Positions 7,772 to 15,059 of a DNA stretch of 48,190 nt are shown one piece after another (position 1 is the first letter of the stretch; each line of letters opens with the position of its first letter). Below the pieces are notes generated by a model that saw only the letters and a program-made list of their open reading frames with translations, had not been told where the DNA came from and made no database searches. The DNA lies in contig JAPLGS010000086.1 of assembly GCA_026390015.1 (NCBI GenBank), forward strand, positions 1 through 48,190, in the 5' to 3' direction. The DNA is from Chloroflexota bacterium. GTDB lineage: Bacteria > Chloroflexota > Anaerolineae > Anaerolineales > Villigracilaceae. A program made the translations under genes and the position numbers.

Positions 7772-8366
7772 CGATTTCCTTTATGGATTTTCTTTCTCTT
7801 GCTTGTGGAATTTCTGTTGGATAGCCAAGAAAGTACATGGCTTGCGGTTCCCATGTTTTTGGCAGCTCCAAAGCGGCTTGCACAATTTCCTGCGCAAATA
7901 GCGGACTGCAAACCCAGACGCTGCCCAATCCTTCAGCGTGCGCGGCAAGGAGCAGCTGCATGCCCGCGTTCGCTGCGGATTGGGTTGCCATGAGGTATTC
8001 GGCTTTTTTTCTTTGTCTGTCAGGATATTTGTCCATATCGGTCATATCTACACTTAAGATAATTACAACAGGCGCGGATTGGATTCGGTCTTTGGAACGT
8101 GTTACTCGTTTTGAAATTTCATCAGGTGAAAGATGGTCGGTTTCAAGTTCGTGTTGAAATTTTTCCGCCAGCGCATCGGCAAGTTTTGTTTTGACAGATA
8201 AATCTGTCACTACGGCGAATCTCCAGGGTTGGCGATGATGCGCGGAAGGAGCGAATGTGGCAGTGGTGAGAATATCCTCGATCACCGAATCAGGGATCAG
8301 GTCCGCTTTGAAGCGGCGAATTGAGCGACGAGTCCGCAGGAAGGTGTGGAGATCAGTGGGCGTCAA
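7752..8366 (-). CDS. Nitroreductase-family flavoprotein, possible dehydro-F420-0 reductase
   Basis: FMN-binding nitroreductase-fold protein of about 204 aa. The N-terminus has LRTRRSIRRFKADLIP, the family's Arg/Ser phosphate-binding segment. TTATFAPSAHHRQPWRF and the late GLGSVWVCSP...LGYP block follow. In mycobacteria this domain is fused to CofE in FbiB and reduces dehydro-F420-0; here it is a separate gene between a PPOX gene and cofD, so that job is a reasonable inference. The start is awkward: the only ATGs lie deep inside the upstream gene, and I place it at a TTG at 8366, overlapping the PPOX stop by 14 nt. Alternative role: a general nitroreductase using F420H2 or NAD(P)H. Confidence 0.82.
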   Translation of the reverse strand: MTPTDLHTFLRTRRSIRRFKADLIPDSVIEDILTTATFAPSAHHRQPWRFAVVTDLSVKTKLADALAEKFQHELETDHLSPDEISKRVTRSKDRIQSAPVVIILSVDMTDMDKYPDRQRKKAEYLMATQSAANAGMQLLLAAHAEGLGSVWVCSPLFAQEIVQAALELPKTWEPQAMYFLGYPTEIPQARERKSIKEIVKRLNV

Positions 8367-8745
8367 AGTGAATCGGCTTAATTTTGAAGATGATCCGCTT
8401 TTGTCCTTCGAGATATTTCCACGGTTCATTATCATATTTGAGCGAGAGTTGGTTGATGTGTTCGTCGGCGCCTTGAGTGGTGTACTCAGCGATATCTCCG
8501 CGAATTTGAATATAACGATAAGGCGTTTTGGGGTCTTGAATGACGAGGCCAATTTTGGGACGCGCTTTCATGTTGCGGTCTTTTGTGCGGCCTTCGTTGG
8601 TGTTGATGAGGATGTAGTTCTCATCTGTATTAAACCATATCGGCGTAACTTGCGGCGATCCATCGGGCATGGTGGTTGCAAGAAACAAATATGCTTTTGT
8701 TTCATCTTTGAGAAGATCAAGATATTCCTGGGGAAAGTTTTTCAT
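8353..8745 (-). CDS. PPOX-class F420-dependent enzyme (pyridoxamine 5'-phosphate oxidase fold)
   Basis: Small split-beta-barrel protein of 130 aa, normal for the F420-binding FDOR-B/PPOX class. The start MKNFPQEYLDLLKDE is followed by AYLFLATTMPDGSPQVTPIW, with the conserved DGSPQVTPIWF strand, then TKDRNMKARPKIGLVI and YIQIRGDI, all characteristic of F420-type PPOX proteins. An ATG at 8745 has GAGG about 5 nt upstream. Its coupling to the nitroreductase and to cofDC supports F420 rather than FMN as cofactor. Substrate unknown; relatives reduce biliverdin, quinones or fatty acids. Confidence 0.85.
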   Translation of the reverse strand: MKNFPQEYLDLLKDETKAYLFLATTMPDGSPQVTPIWFNTDENYILINTNEGRTKDRNMKARPKIGLVIQDPKTPYRYIQIRGDIAEYTTQGADEHINQLSLKYDNEPWKYLEGQKRIIFKIKPIHFDAH

Positions 8746-8792
8746 TGTGCCTCAATTTTATTCAACGATACCAGACGAACATTGGAATTGTA

Positions 8793-9560
8793 TTAGCGGA
8801 ACATATCCTGTTCCTTCGGGCGGATGATTTCCTTGAGCGAGCCTTCGCCGAGCGGATAGGGGAATCCGCGCACATGCACTGCGGGGATTCCTTCGGAGGC
8901 TTGCCCCATCACGAGGGATGCGGCGGCGGCGAGTTCATCTGCCACGCCTACGATCGTGATTTGAAGTGTGTAGCCAAATAGATCCTTCCAGCCGCGTTCA
9001 TCGATGATCGCGGGCAATCCACTTAATCCGATACAAATTCCAACTGTGCCGTTTCTCCACGCGCGGCCATGCGAGTCGATAACCATGACACCGATATTTT
9101 TTTTCGTTGTTTGTTTTATCTGTTCACGGATGTTTCGCGCAGATCGATCGGGGTCTTCGGGAAGGAGTAAAACATATTCCATGTTTTTATCGCCAGCGCC
9201 CATTACATTCGAGTGATCAATGCCCGCGTTGGCGCAGACAAAACCGAGCTTGTGTTCGACAATAATCGTCCCGACCCGCACACGCAGAATCTCGTTACTT
9301 TCCTGAAGCATGAGCTCCATCACGCGCGGATCTTTTTCCGCTTTTAGCGCGAGTTCAATTGCACGCATAGTTGGCGTAACTGTCGCGAGATTCACCATGC
9401 GCCCTTCGCTTTTGCTGACAATCTTTTGAGCGAGAACAATAATGTCATTGTCTTGCAATTCAAGATTTGTTTCGTGCAAAGACTTAATGAGAATATCCGC
9501 CAGGTTATCGTTCTGGCGGATGAGGGGAATGTTTTTTAGAGGAGTTAATAGGAGGGACAT
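8793..9560 (-). CDS. cofE: Coenzyme F420-0:L-glutamate ligase
   Basis: GTP-dependent ligase that adds the gamma-linked glutamates to F420-0. The 255-aa product is single-domain, like archaeal CofE and unlike FbiB, which carries an extra nitroreductase domain. Diagnostic segments are VLAQKIVSKSEGR near residues 42-54, VCANAGIDHSNV, DSHGRAWRNGTVGICIG and ADELAAAASLVMGQASEGIP, covering GTP and metal sites. The ATG at 9560 lies 13 nt after the Fno stop; it has no clear ribosome-binding site but stands at the foot of a small hairpin (9565-9584). The nitroreductase domain missing here is encoded separately at 7752-8366. Confidence 0.94.
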   Translation of the reverse strand: MSLLLTPLKNIPLIRQNDNLADILIKSLHETNLELQDNDIIVLAQKIVSKSEGRMVNLATVTPTMRAIELALKAEKDPRVMELMLQESNEILRVRVGTIIVEHKLGFVCANAGIDHSNVMGAGDKNMEYVLLLPEDPDRSARNIREQIKQTTKKNIGVMVIDSHGRAWRNGTVGICIGLSGLPAIIDERGWKDLFGYTLQITIVGVADELAAAASLVMGQASEGIPAVHVRGFPYPLGEGSLKEIIRPKEQDMFR

Positions 9561-9564
9561 TGCG

Positions 9565-9584
9565 TTCAACGTGCTAACGTTGAA
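9565..9584. repeat. Hairpin spanning the Fno stop and cofE leader
   Basis: TTCAACGT (9565-9572) pairs with ACGTTGAA (9577-9584) around GCTA. It covers the Fno stop codon and the bases just before the cofE ATG, so it could tune coupling. Its TTCAACG core is related to the micro-repeats at 7751 and 30667. Confidence 0.4.
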
Positions 9585-10248
9585 TACCAGTGATCTTGAT
9601 GCCAGCGTGGGTTGAACCATATTTTTTGTTGATGCCGATCAGAATGCTGGTCATACCTTCCACGACAACCGAGTTTTCGATCGGGCCCGCATCCCATCCG
9701 TGCAAACCAGCAGCTTCGACCAGCTTGATCGTTTCGGCGCGGGCGTCTTTGCTAGTGCCTGTCACGAGTACATCACATTCCACATCTGAATTATCAAGCA
9801 AGTGGTCGTATCCAATATTTTGGAATGCCGCGCAAACCTGCACATCTTCGCCGAGGATTTGTTTTGCTTCCTGTGCGGCAGAGCCAGCGGCTGGCATTTG
9901 TACCGTGGCAACTTTCGGCGGGATGAGCGGAACGGTTACATCCACAAGGATTTTCCCCTTGAGTTCATCTTTGACTGATTCAAGCGTGTCACGATGCGCC
10001 GAGTATGGAACGGTTAATACTGCGATATTCGCTTCGTGAGCTGCTTCAAGGTTGGTCATGCCTTTGACTGAGACTCCATCTCCGAGCATTTCCATGATTT
10101 CATTTGCTGCGGCAATTGCTTTCTCCGCAGTCCGCGAACCAATGCAAATTGGGTAACCCGCGCGTGCCCAACGATACGCCAGTCCCTTGCCTTCCTTGCC
10201 AGTTCCGCCTAGTACAGCGATGGATAATAAAAGTTTTGAGTCGCTCAT
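9574..10248 (-). CDS. NADPH-dependent F420 reductase (F420H2:NADP oxidoreductase)
   Basis: Fno-type enzyme that transfers hydride between NADP(H) and F420, supplying F420H2 to the LLM and PPOX enzymes downstream. The 224-aa product has an N-terminal Rossmann motif, IAVLGGTGKEGKGLAYRWA, in the Fno form GGTGxxGxGLA, then CIGSRTAEKA for the NADP phosphate. NIGYDHLLDNSDVECDVLVTG and the late GWDAGPIENS segment match Fno. I chose the ATG at 10248 (MSDSKLL), which has GGAGA 4-5 nt upstream. It is the first gene of the F420 block. Confidence 0.9.
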   Translation of the reverse strand: MSDSKLLLSIAVLGGTGKEGKGLAYRWARAGYPICIGSRTAEKAIAAANEIMEMLGDGVSVKGMTNLEAAHEANIAVLTVPYSAHRDTLESVKDELKGKILVDVTVPLIPPKVATVQMPAAGSAAQEAKQILGEDVQVCAAFQNIGYDHLLDNSDVECDVLVTGTSKDARAETIKLVEAAGLHGWDAGPIENSVVVEGMTSILIGINKKYGSTHAGIKITGIQR

Positions 10249-10271
10249 TAATTCTCCAGTCAAATTGTATT

Positions 10272-10324
10272 GCGGACTTCAGTCCGCTTGTATTTTTTAT
10301 TAAGGTAGGCAGACGGAAGTCTGC
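10272..10324. repeat. Two short palindromes in the spacer before Fno
   Basis: GCGGACT/AGTCCGC (10272-10287) and GCAGAC/GTCTGC (10309-10324) stand about 20 bp apart in the spacer between the SsnA-like gene and Fno. The spacer between them contains a T6 run. They look like members of a dispersed small-palindrome class; one may end transcription of the upstream minus-strand gene. Confidence 0.4.
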
Positions 10325-10333
10325 GTTTCGAAA

Positions 10334-11686
10334 TTACGAAATTTTCGCCACTTCTTCTTCGTAGCGCTTCCAAATTCTTGGTGCAATTTCTCTGGCGCGC
10401 GCGGCGATCTCTGCTTCGTTGAGAGTTAGCAATTCACGGTCTTTCATTAAAACTTTGCCAGCCGCGATGGTTGTTGTGACCATGCTCTGCTGAAAACCGA
10501 AGATGATATGCCAGGGCAGGTTGCCATCGGTCATGGGTGTGTATGGATGGTAATCCACGAACATCAGGTCAGCAAATGCGCCCGCTGTGATCTGCCCAAT
10601 AGGCGCGGCAGGAAAGAACATGTTTGCCAGGGCGGCGTTATTATAGATCGCCATTTGCTGAACATCATATCCGCCCATGCGGCGCGGGTCACCGTGATAG
10701 GCTTTGTGCAACAGATAGGCGCTTTTCCATTCTTCCCACATGGCATTAGAGAAACCGTCATTGCCCAAACAGACTTTAATACCCAAGCGCAGCATGGATT
10801 CAATGGGTGCAACTCCCACTGCGTTGTTCATGTTTGAACGCGGCTGGTGAGTGAGCCAGGTGCCCGTCTCTTTTAAAATTTCCATTTCACGCGCATCGAA
10901 ATGAACTCCATGCGCAGTGATCGTATTGGGACCAAGAATGCCATGCTTTAACAAACGGTCGATAACGCGCATGTCACTTTTGTTCAGGCTGTCATATTCA
11001 TCTGATTCATGCTCGGCGGTGTGGATGTGGAAACCTGTCCCTTCGGGCGCAGCGACTCGGCAAGCCTGCAGGGTGATACCTGAAAGCGTCAGACTGGCGT
11101 GCAGGCCAAAAGTCCCAGCGAGGCGCGGATGCGGGTCAGCGGCCAGGCGTTTTAGGAAACGCACATTTTCGTTGATGCCCGCGTTGGCTTTATCGCTTCC
11201 GTCGCGATCTGTCACTTCGTAGCACAACACGCCGCGCAATCCACTTTTATCAACGGCATCGGCAATAAGATCCAGTGAACCGTCAATACTATTTGGAGAA
11301 GCATGATGATCGATGAGAGTCGTCGTGCCGTGCTTGATCGCATCCACAAGACTTGATAAGGCTGAGAAACGCACCGCTTCCGCATCCAGCGAACGGTCAA
11401 GCGGCCACCACAACTTTTGCAGAATCTCAGGGAAGTCTTTTGGAGCAGTTCCAGGGATGGCCATGCCGCGCGCGAAGGCGCTGTAAAAATGCGTATGCGC
11501 GCAAATACTGCCGGGCATCACATACTGTTCGCGCGCATCCAGAGTTTTTGCTTTTGGATATTTCGCGGCCAGAGATCTGGTTGTGCCGATCTCTTTGATG
11601 CGATCACTTTCGATATAGATCGCGTAATTTTGCAGAATCCGATTTGTGGATTCCCATGTGATGATATTTGCATTAGTAATGAGCAT
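10334..11686 (-). CDS. SsnA-like metal-dependent amidohydrolase
   Basis: Cyclic amidohydrolase of 450 aa, close in pattern to the SsnA/TrzN/guanine-deaminase group. It has the N-terminal beta-sandwich start MLITNANIITWE, the metal motif HTHFYSAF (H-x-H) near residue 64, the helix-strand GTTTLIDHHASPNSIDGSLD, HIHTAEHESDEYD, the AHGVHFDAREM histidine, and the metal-binding Asp in CLGNDGFSN. The segment DHHASPNSIDGSLD with GVLCYEVTDRDG strongly recalls SsnA proteins. SsnA genes often sit near purine/selenium-molybdenum hydroxylases, but none is visible here. The ATG is 2 nt after the NACHT gene stop, so the genes are likely co-transcribed. Substrate unknown. Confidence 0.8.
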   Translation of the reverse strand: MLITNANIITWESTNRILQNYAIYIESDRIKEIGTTRSLAAKYPKAKTLDAREQYVMPGSICAHTHFYSAFARGMAIPGTAPKDFPEILQKLWWPLDRSLDAEAVRFSALSSLVDAIKHGTTTLIDHHASPNSIDGSLDLIADAVDKSGLRGVLCYEVTDRDGSDKANAGINENVRFLKRLAADPHPRLAGTFGLHASLTLSGITLQACRVAAPEGTGFHIHTAEHESDEYDSLNKSDMRVIDRLLKHGILGPNTITAHGVHFDAREMEILKETGTWLTHQPRSNMNNAVGVAPIESMLRLGIKVCLGNDGFSNAMWEEWKSAYLLHKAYHGDPRRMGGYDVQQMAIYNNAALANMFFPAAPIGQITAGAFADLMFVDYHPYTPMTDGNLPWHIIFGFQQSMVTTTIAAGKVLMKDRELLTLNEAEIAARAREIAPRIWKRYEEEVAKIS

Positions 11687-11688
11687 AG

Positions 11689-14217
11689 TTAACCGAATCC
11701 ATATTGACTGGGGTGTGGGAGTTTTACGCCGGATGCACCAATCTCCCAGAGAGTGTTATATGCGGCTTCGCGTAGTTCGGGATCATCCCGATACATGGCG
11801 CCGTATATTTGTGTGATCACGCCTTCGTTTGGAGTGAACTTTAAATAGGGAAGCGCCGCAAGGCGTAGATCAGGGTCATCGCTTTTAAGGGCCAACAGGA
11901 GTAGATCGGTCGCGGCTGCGCCAGGTGGGATGCCAACACCCTGCTTGCTGGCGAATTCGATCAGCCATGGTGAATCAGATGGAGCTTTCAGTTTTTGTGG
12001 TGCGCGAGCCTCGGCATGTGCTAATGAATCCAGCACTTCAGTTGCGGCATTACGAACCAGCCATTGGTCATCTTCGATCTGTATTTTTTGCAACGCTTCG
12101 ACCGCCCATTCTTCGTGGATGCGCCCAATCCCGTAAACGACCGCGCGGCGCAGGAGAATGTCGCTTAGTGTTATGCCATCCTTCAGCATTGCGTGTCCTT
12201 CGGCTGTATCGTTTGCGAGCGCTTCGCCAGCGGCGCGGCGAATATCCTCATCACCATGGAGCAGGGTATGCGCCACAGCTTCGAGCGCCGTATTTGTGCC
12301 AATTGCAACCAAGGCCATACATGCCGCGCGGCGCACCGACAAGCTGGGCGCCGCCATAACATGTTCCACTACCTCGACGGCTTTTGCATCGCGTATTGCG
12401 CCGGTTCCCAGTACAGCCAGGTGGATAAGTTCAAAGGACAGTGTTGTCTCAAATTGACGGAAAAGCGCGGCTGCGCTTGGATCATTACTGACAACGAATG
12501 CTGCCATCGCCTGTCCACGCAAACTGATCGGAATACCATCTGTTTGCAGAATGGTCGCCAATGTACTAAACAATTTTCCCCGCCAGGGCGCGTTCTTTGG
12601 CGCATCACGCAGCCAGCGTGCCGCAGTAAAAAGCGGACGGTGCATCGGCATTCGGGAAAACTCGAGCAGGGAGTTCACCAGTTTGCTGGCATCACCGCGT
12701 GCTGCGAAATAGTGCATGGCAAGATACTTGCCTGCCCAATCTGACTGGCTCAGTAGGATTTCTTCACCTTTGAATTCGCTGAGCGCATGGCCTGCGAGAT
12801 AGCCCGCAAAGACAGGGTGTGCAAATCGCATCTTGTTATTTGGGTAGCTGATCAACAATCCACTGGCAGCCATTCTTCCAAGCAATCCAGTGGTAGGTGT
12901 TTTTACTCGTTTTTCGTTCTTCTTTTTCTTTTTAGGTTCTATTTGACCTATAGCTAGTTCTGTAGTTTCTTCTTCTGATTCCGAGATTCCCTCGTTTACT
13001 TCAAACGATTTCAACCATGCGCGTGCCTTGCGGGGATCGAAGACCGGCTGCGCGCTGAGTAATACTTGCATTGCGAGTGTTTCCAATGCGGCAATGGGAG
13101 TGTTTGATGGTGCGATCCGACGGATATGGGTTGCGATGGAGTCTAATACGTGCGGGCCCATGCTATCCCCCGCGTACCCGCCCCAGGCTTTGAGGGTCAT
13201 CTCGAGTGGAGATAAATTTTCGTTGTCAGCACTCAACCAAATGTTAAGCAGGATCGGATCTACTTGTTCAGGGCCAGCCTGCGCCCAGGCTTCCATCGTA
13301 ATTGTTTTGGTCCAAAGTTCGCCCCAGCGTTCTACAAATTGTTTGTTTTGCCCATCAGACCAGGTTATCAACGCGAGCGGGGCAAATCCGAGACCGATCA
13401 AACCATCCATATATTCCGGCGCGCCGGTTGTGATGATGTGTATTTTTGGATAGTTTTTAATAATGATCTTTAAATATTCTGTCACGATTTGCTGGCTATC
13501 GGGTGTGAGTTCGTCATAACCATCCACAAGAAGCAGGGCGTCGCCGTTATTGAAAGTAGTTTCAAAAAATACTGGCAGCCGGCCTACATCGAACATGGAT
13601 GCAAACTCAGCGGTGGCCTCGATCAGCGGGGTGAGTGCGTTTTTGGAATCTACAAACGGAAGTTTTAGATCGGCAACATGCACGAGGAATGGGACGACGT
13701 TTTGCAGTCTTCCCATTTTTTCGCTTCGATTCGCGGCCAGAGATGCGAGGTGCGCGAGTGAGACGGTCTTGCCGACGCCCGGTTGACCGATGACCACGAT
13801 ATTCGTGTTGCCTGATAATGCTTGAGCGAGTGTTAATGTTGGCGCTTGATATGCGGCGGCAATTTCAGGCCAGGCTGGCAGATAGGGCAGAGTTAGAGAA
13901 ATGACATCTTCAAAATATGGTGGTTCGCCGGGTACTACGATATGCGGTGGCGCGATGAGTCTTGGTTCCAGAAGGATCTCGTCCAGCGCAAAGAGTGGCG
14001 CGGCGAGGTGCATGCCTTGTGCGCGTCGTAACGTGATACGGCGATGGTTTTCTTCAACTGAGCTTGTCTTGCGCGTGTGTGTGACTTCACGTTGTTCTTT
14101 CAGGCCGGCGCGCATTTCATCCCATAGCGGACGGGCGCGGGTAACAAGCCACCAGAATACTGAGGCGGTTGCAAAACCTACAAAGAAGGAGAAGGGATAA
14201 ATTGCAAGATCAAGCAT
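11689..14217 (-). CDS. Membrane-anchored NACHT-type STAND NTPase with HEAT-like repeats
   Basis: An 842-aa protein with one N-terminal transmembrane helix (about residues 8-26, ending in a basic stretch), a cytoplasmic linker, and an NTPase core. Walker A is GQPGVGKT (144-151). Walker B is LLLVDGYDE (228-236), where the D-G-x-D-E form is the hallmark of NACHT domains. A Lys/Glu-rich linker (about residues 420-440) follows. The C-terminal third (from about 540) is alpha-helical with repeating segments such as AVEVVEHVMAAPSLSVRRAA and RRAAGEALAND, which read as HEAT/PBS-lyase-like repeats. STAND NTPases are signal-sensing switches; some bacterial NACHT proteins act in phage defence. The gene lies between metabolic genes, with no nuclease, toxin or other defence gene beside it, so a role in signalling or quality control is also possible. 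Confidence 0.82.
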   Translation of the reverse strand: MLDLAIYPFSFFVGFATASVFWWLVTRARPLWDEMRAGLKEQREVTHTRKTSSVEENHRRITLRRAQGMHLAAPLFALDEILLEPRLIAPPHIVVPGEPPYFEDVISLTLPYLPAWPEIAAAYQAPTLTLAQALSGNTNIVVIGQPGVGKTVSLAHLASLAANRSEKMGRLQNVVPFLVHVADLKLPFVDSKNALTPLIEATAEFASMFDVGRLPVFFETTFNNGDALLLVDGYDELTPDSQQIVTEYLKIIIKNYPKIHIITTGAPEYMDGLIGLGFAPLALITWSDGQNKQFVERWGELWTKTITMEAWAQAGPEQVDPILLNIWLSADNENLSPLEMTLKAWGGYAGDSMGPHVLDSIATHIRRIAPSNTPIAALETLAMQVLLSAQPVFDPRKARAWLKSFEVNEGISESEEETTELAIGQIEPKKKKKNEKRVKTPTTGLLGRMAASGLLISYPNNKMRFAHPVFAGYLAGHALSEFKGEEILLSQSDWAGKYLAMHYFAARGDASKLVNSLLEFSRMPMHRPLFTAARWLRDAPKNAPWRGKLFSTLATILQTDGIPISLRGQAMAAFVVSNDPSAAALFRQFETTLSFELIHLAVLGTGAIRDAKAVEVVEHVMAAPSLSVRRAACMALVAIGTNTALEAVAHTLLHGDEDIRRAAGEALANDTAEGHAMLKDGITLSDILLRRAVVYGIGRIHEEWAVEALQKIQIEDDQWLVRNAATEVLDSLAHAEARAPQKLKAPSDSPWLIEFASKQGVGIPPGAAATDLLLLALKSDDPDLRLAALPYLKFTPNEGVITQIYGAMYRDDPELREAAYNTLWEIGASGVKLPHPSQYGFG

Positions 14218-14226
14218 ATTTGTTTT

Positions 14227-14928
14227 TTAGTTCGCGAATAAGATTCGTCCGCAGGATGGACAATTTGCCAATTGTTTGGGAGAGCGCGCGCTTTGCTGAA
14301 GAGCGGCGTTCAAAATTGTGCCGCAGGCCGCGCAGGCACCGTCACTGATCTCTGCTATGGCCACGCCTCGTTTTTGTTGACGCAGGTTTTCGTATGTGTG
14401 AAGTAGGTTGCTTTCGATCGGCGCAAGAGCCGCTTCGCGTTCTTCAGAAAATTGCTCCAGTTCGACCATGATCCTGGTTTGATCCGCGATTAAGTTTTTA
14501 TGCTCATTGCCAAGGCGGGCTTGCATCAATTCCAAACCTGTTTTCGCGCTTTGCAGATCGCTCTCAGATTTTTCTGCTTTGATCATCGATTCAAGTTCGC
14601 GTTCTTCCAATGTGGTCAGATGTTTCTTCAGCGAGATGATATCTTTTTGAAGATCCTGTAGTTCTTTTGGATTTTGCACCCTGCCGCCATATAAATTTGA
14701 TTCGGCTTGTTCGATTTTTATTTTCTGCGCTTCGGCTTCTGCGTCTGCATTTTTAAGTTCATGATGGGAATGAAAATGATCGGCTTGGGCTGTCTCAACA
14801 CGAATGAGTGCCTGACGCATTTCAATATCGTTTTCAAGCGTCTGGCGGATCGTATCCAGTTGCGCACGCGAACGATCCATTTGACGGTCGACTTGTTGTA
14901 AGCGGTAAAGTCCCAGCGATGCGCTCAT
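14227..14928 (-). CDS. Coiled-coil C4 zinc-ribbon protein (zf-RING_7 / DUF164 type)
   Basis: A 233-aa protein made of a long antiparallel coiled coil (about residues 8-180) and a C-terminal zinc ribbon with the two knuckles CAAC and CPSC. The segment GGRVQNPKELQDLQKDI is the family signature. Relatives are proposed to act as nucleic-acid or ribosome-associated scaffolds, but the function is not settled. I chose the ATG at 14928 (MSASLGLYRLQQVD) because family similarity begins there. It is the first gene of the minus-strand run leading into the NACHT gene, 9 nt apart. Confidence 0.85.
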   Translation of the reverse strand: MSASLGLYRLQQVDRQMDRSRAQLDTIRQTLENDIEMRQALIRVETAQADHFHSHHELKNADAEAEAQKIKIEQAESNLYGGRVQNPKELQDLQKDIISLKKHLTTLEERELESMIKAEKSESDLQSAKTGLELMQARLGNEHKNLIADQTRIMVELEQFSEEREAALAPIESNLLHTYENLRQQKRGVAIAEISDGACAACGTILNAALQQSARSPKQLANCPSCGRILFAN

Positions 14929-15059
14929 AAGTTGAATTATATACGAAGTGTGAAAAAAAGAGCCGTTTTCGCTCAAGCAAGAATATCAAAAAGAGTGATG
15001 GAAAATTATTTGTCACTGAGAATACACAGATTACTGAGATTTCCCCAGTGATCTATGGT

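Noticed and set aside
11689-14928. Defence island
   Set aside because: Neighbours are an amidohydrolase, a zinc-ribbon protein and F420 genes; no nuclease, methylase or integrase is present, so only the NACHT gene is flagged.
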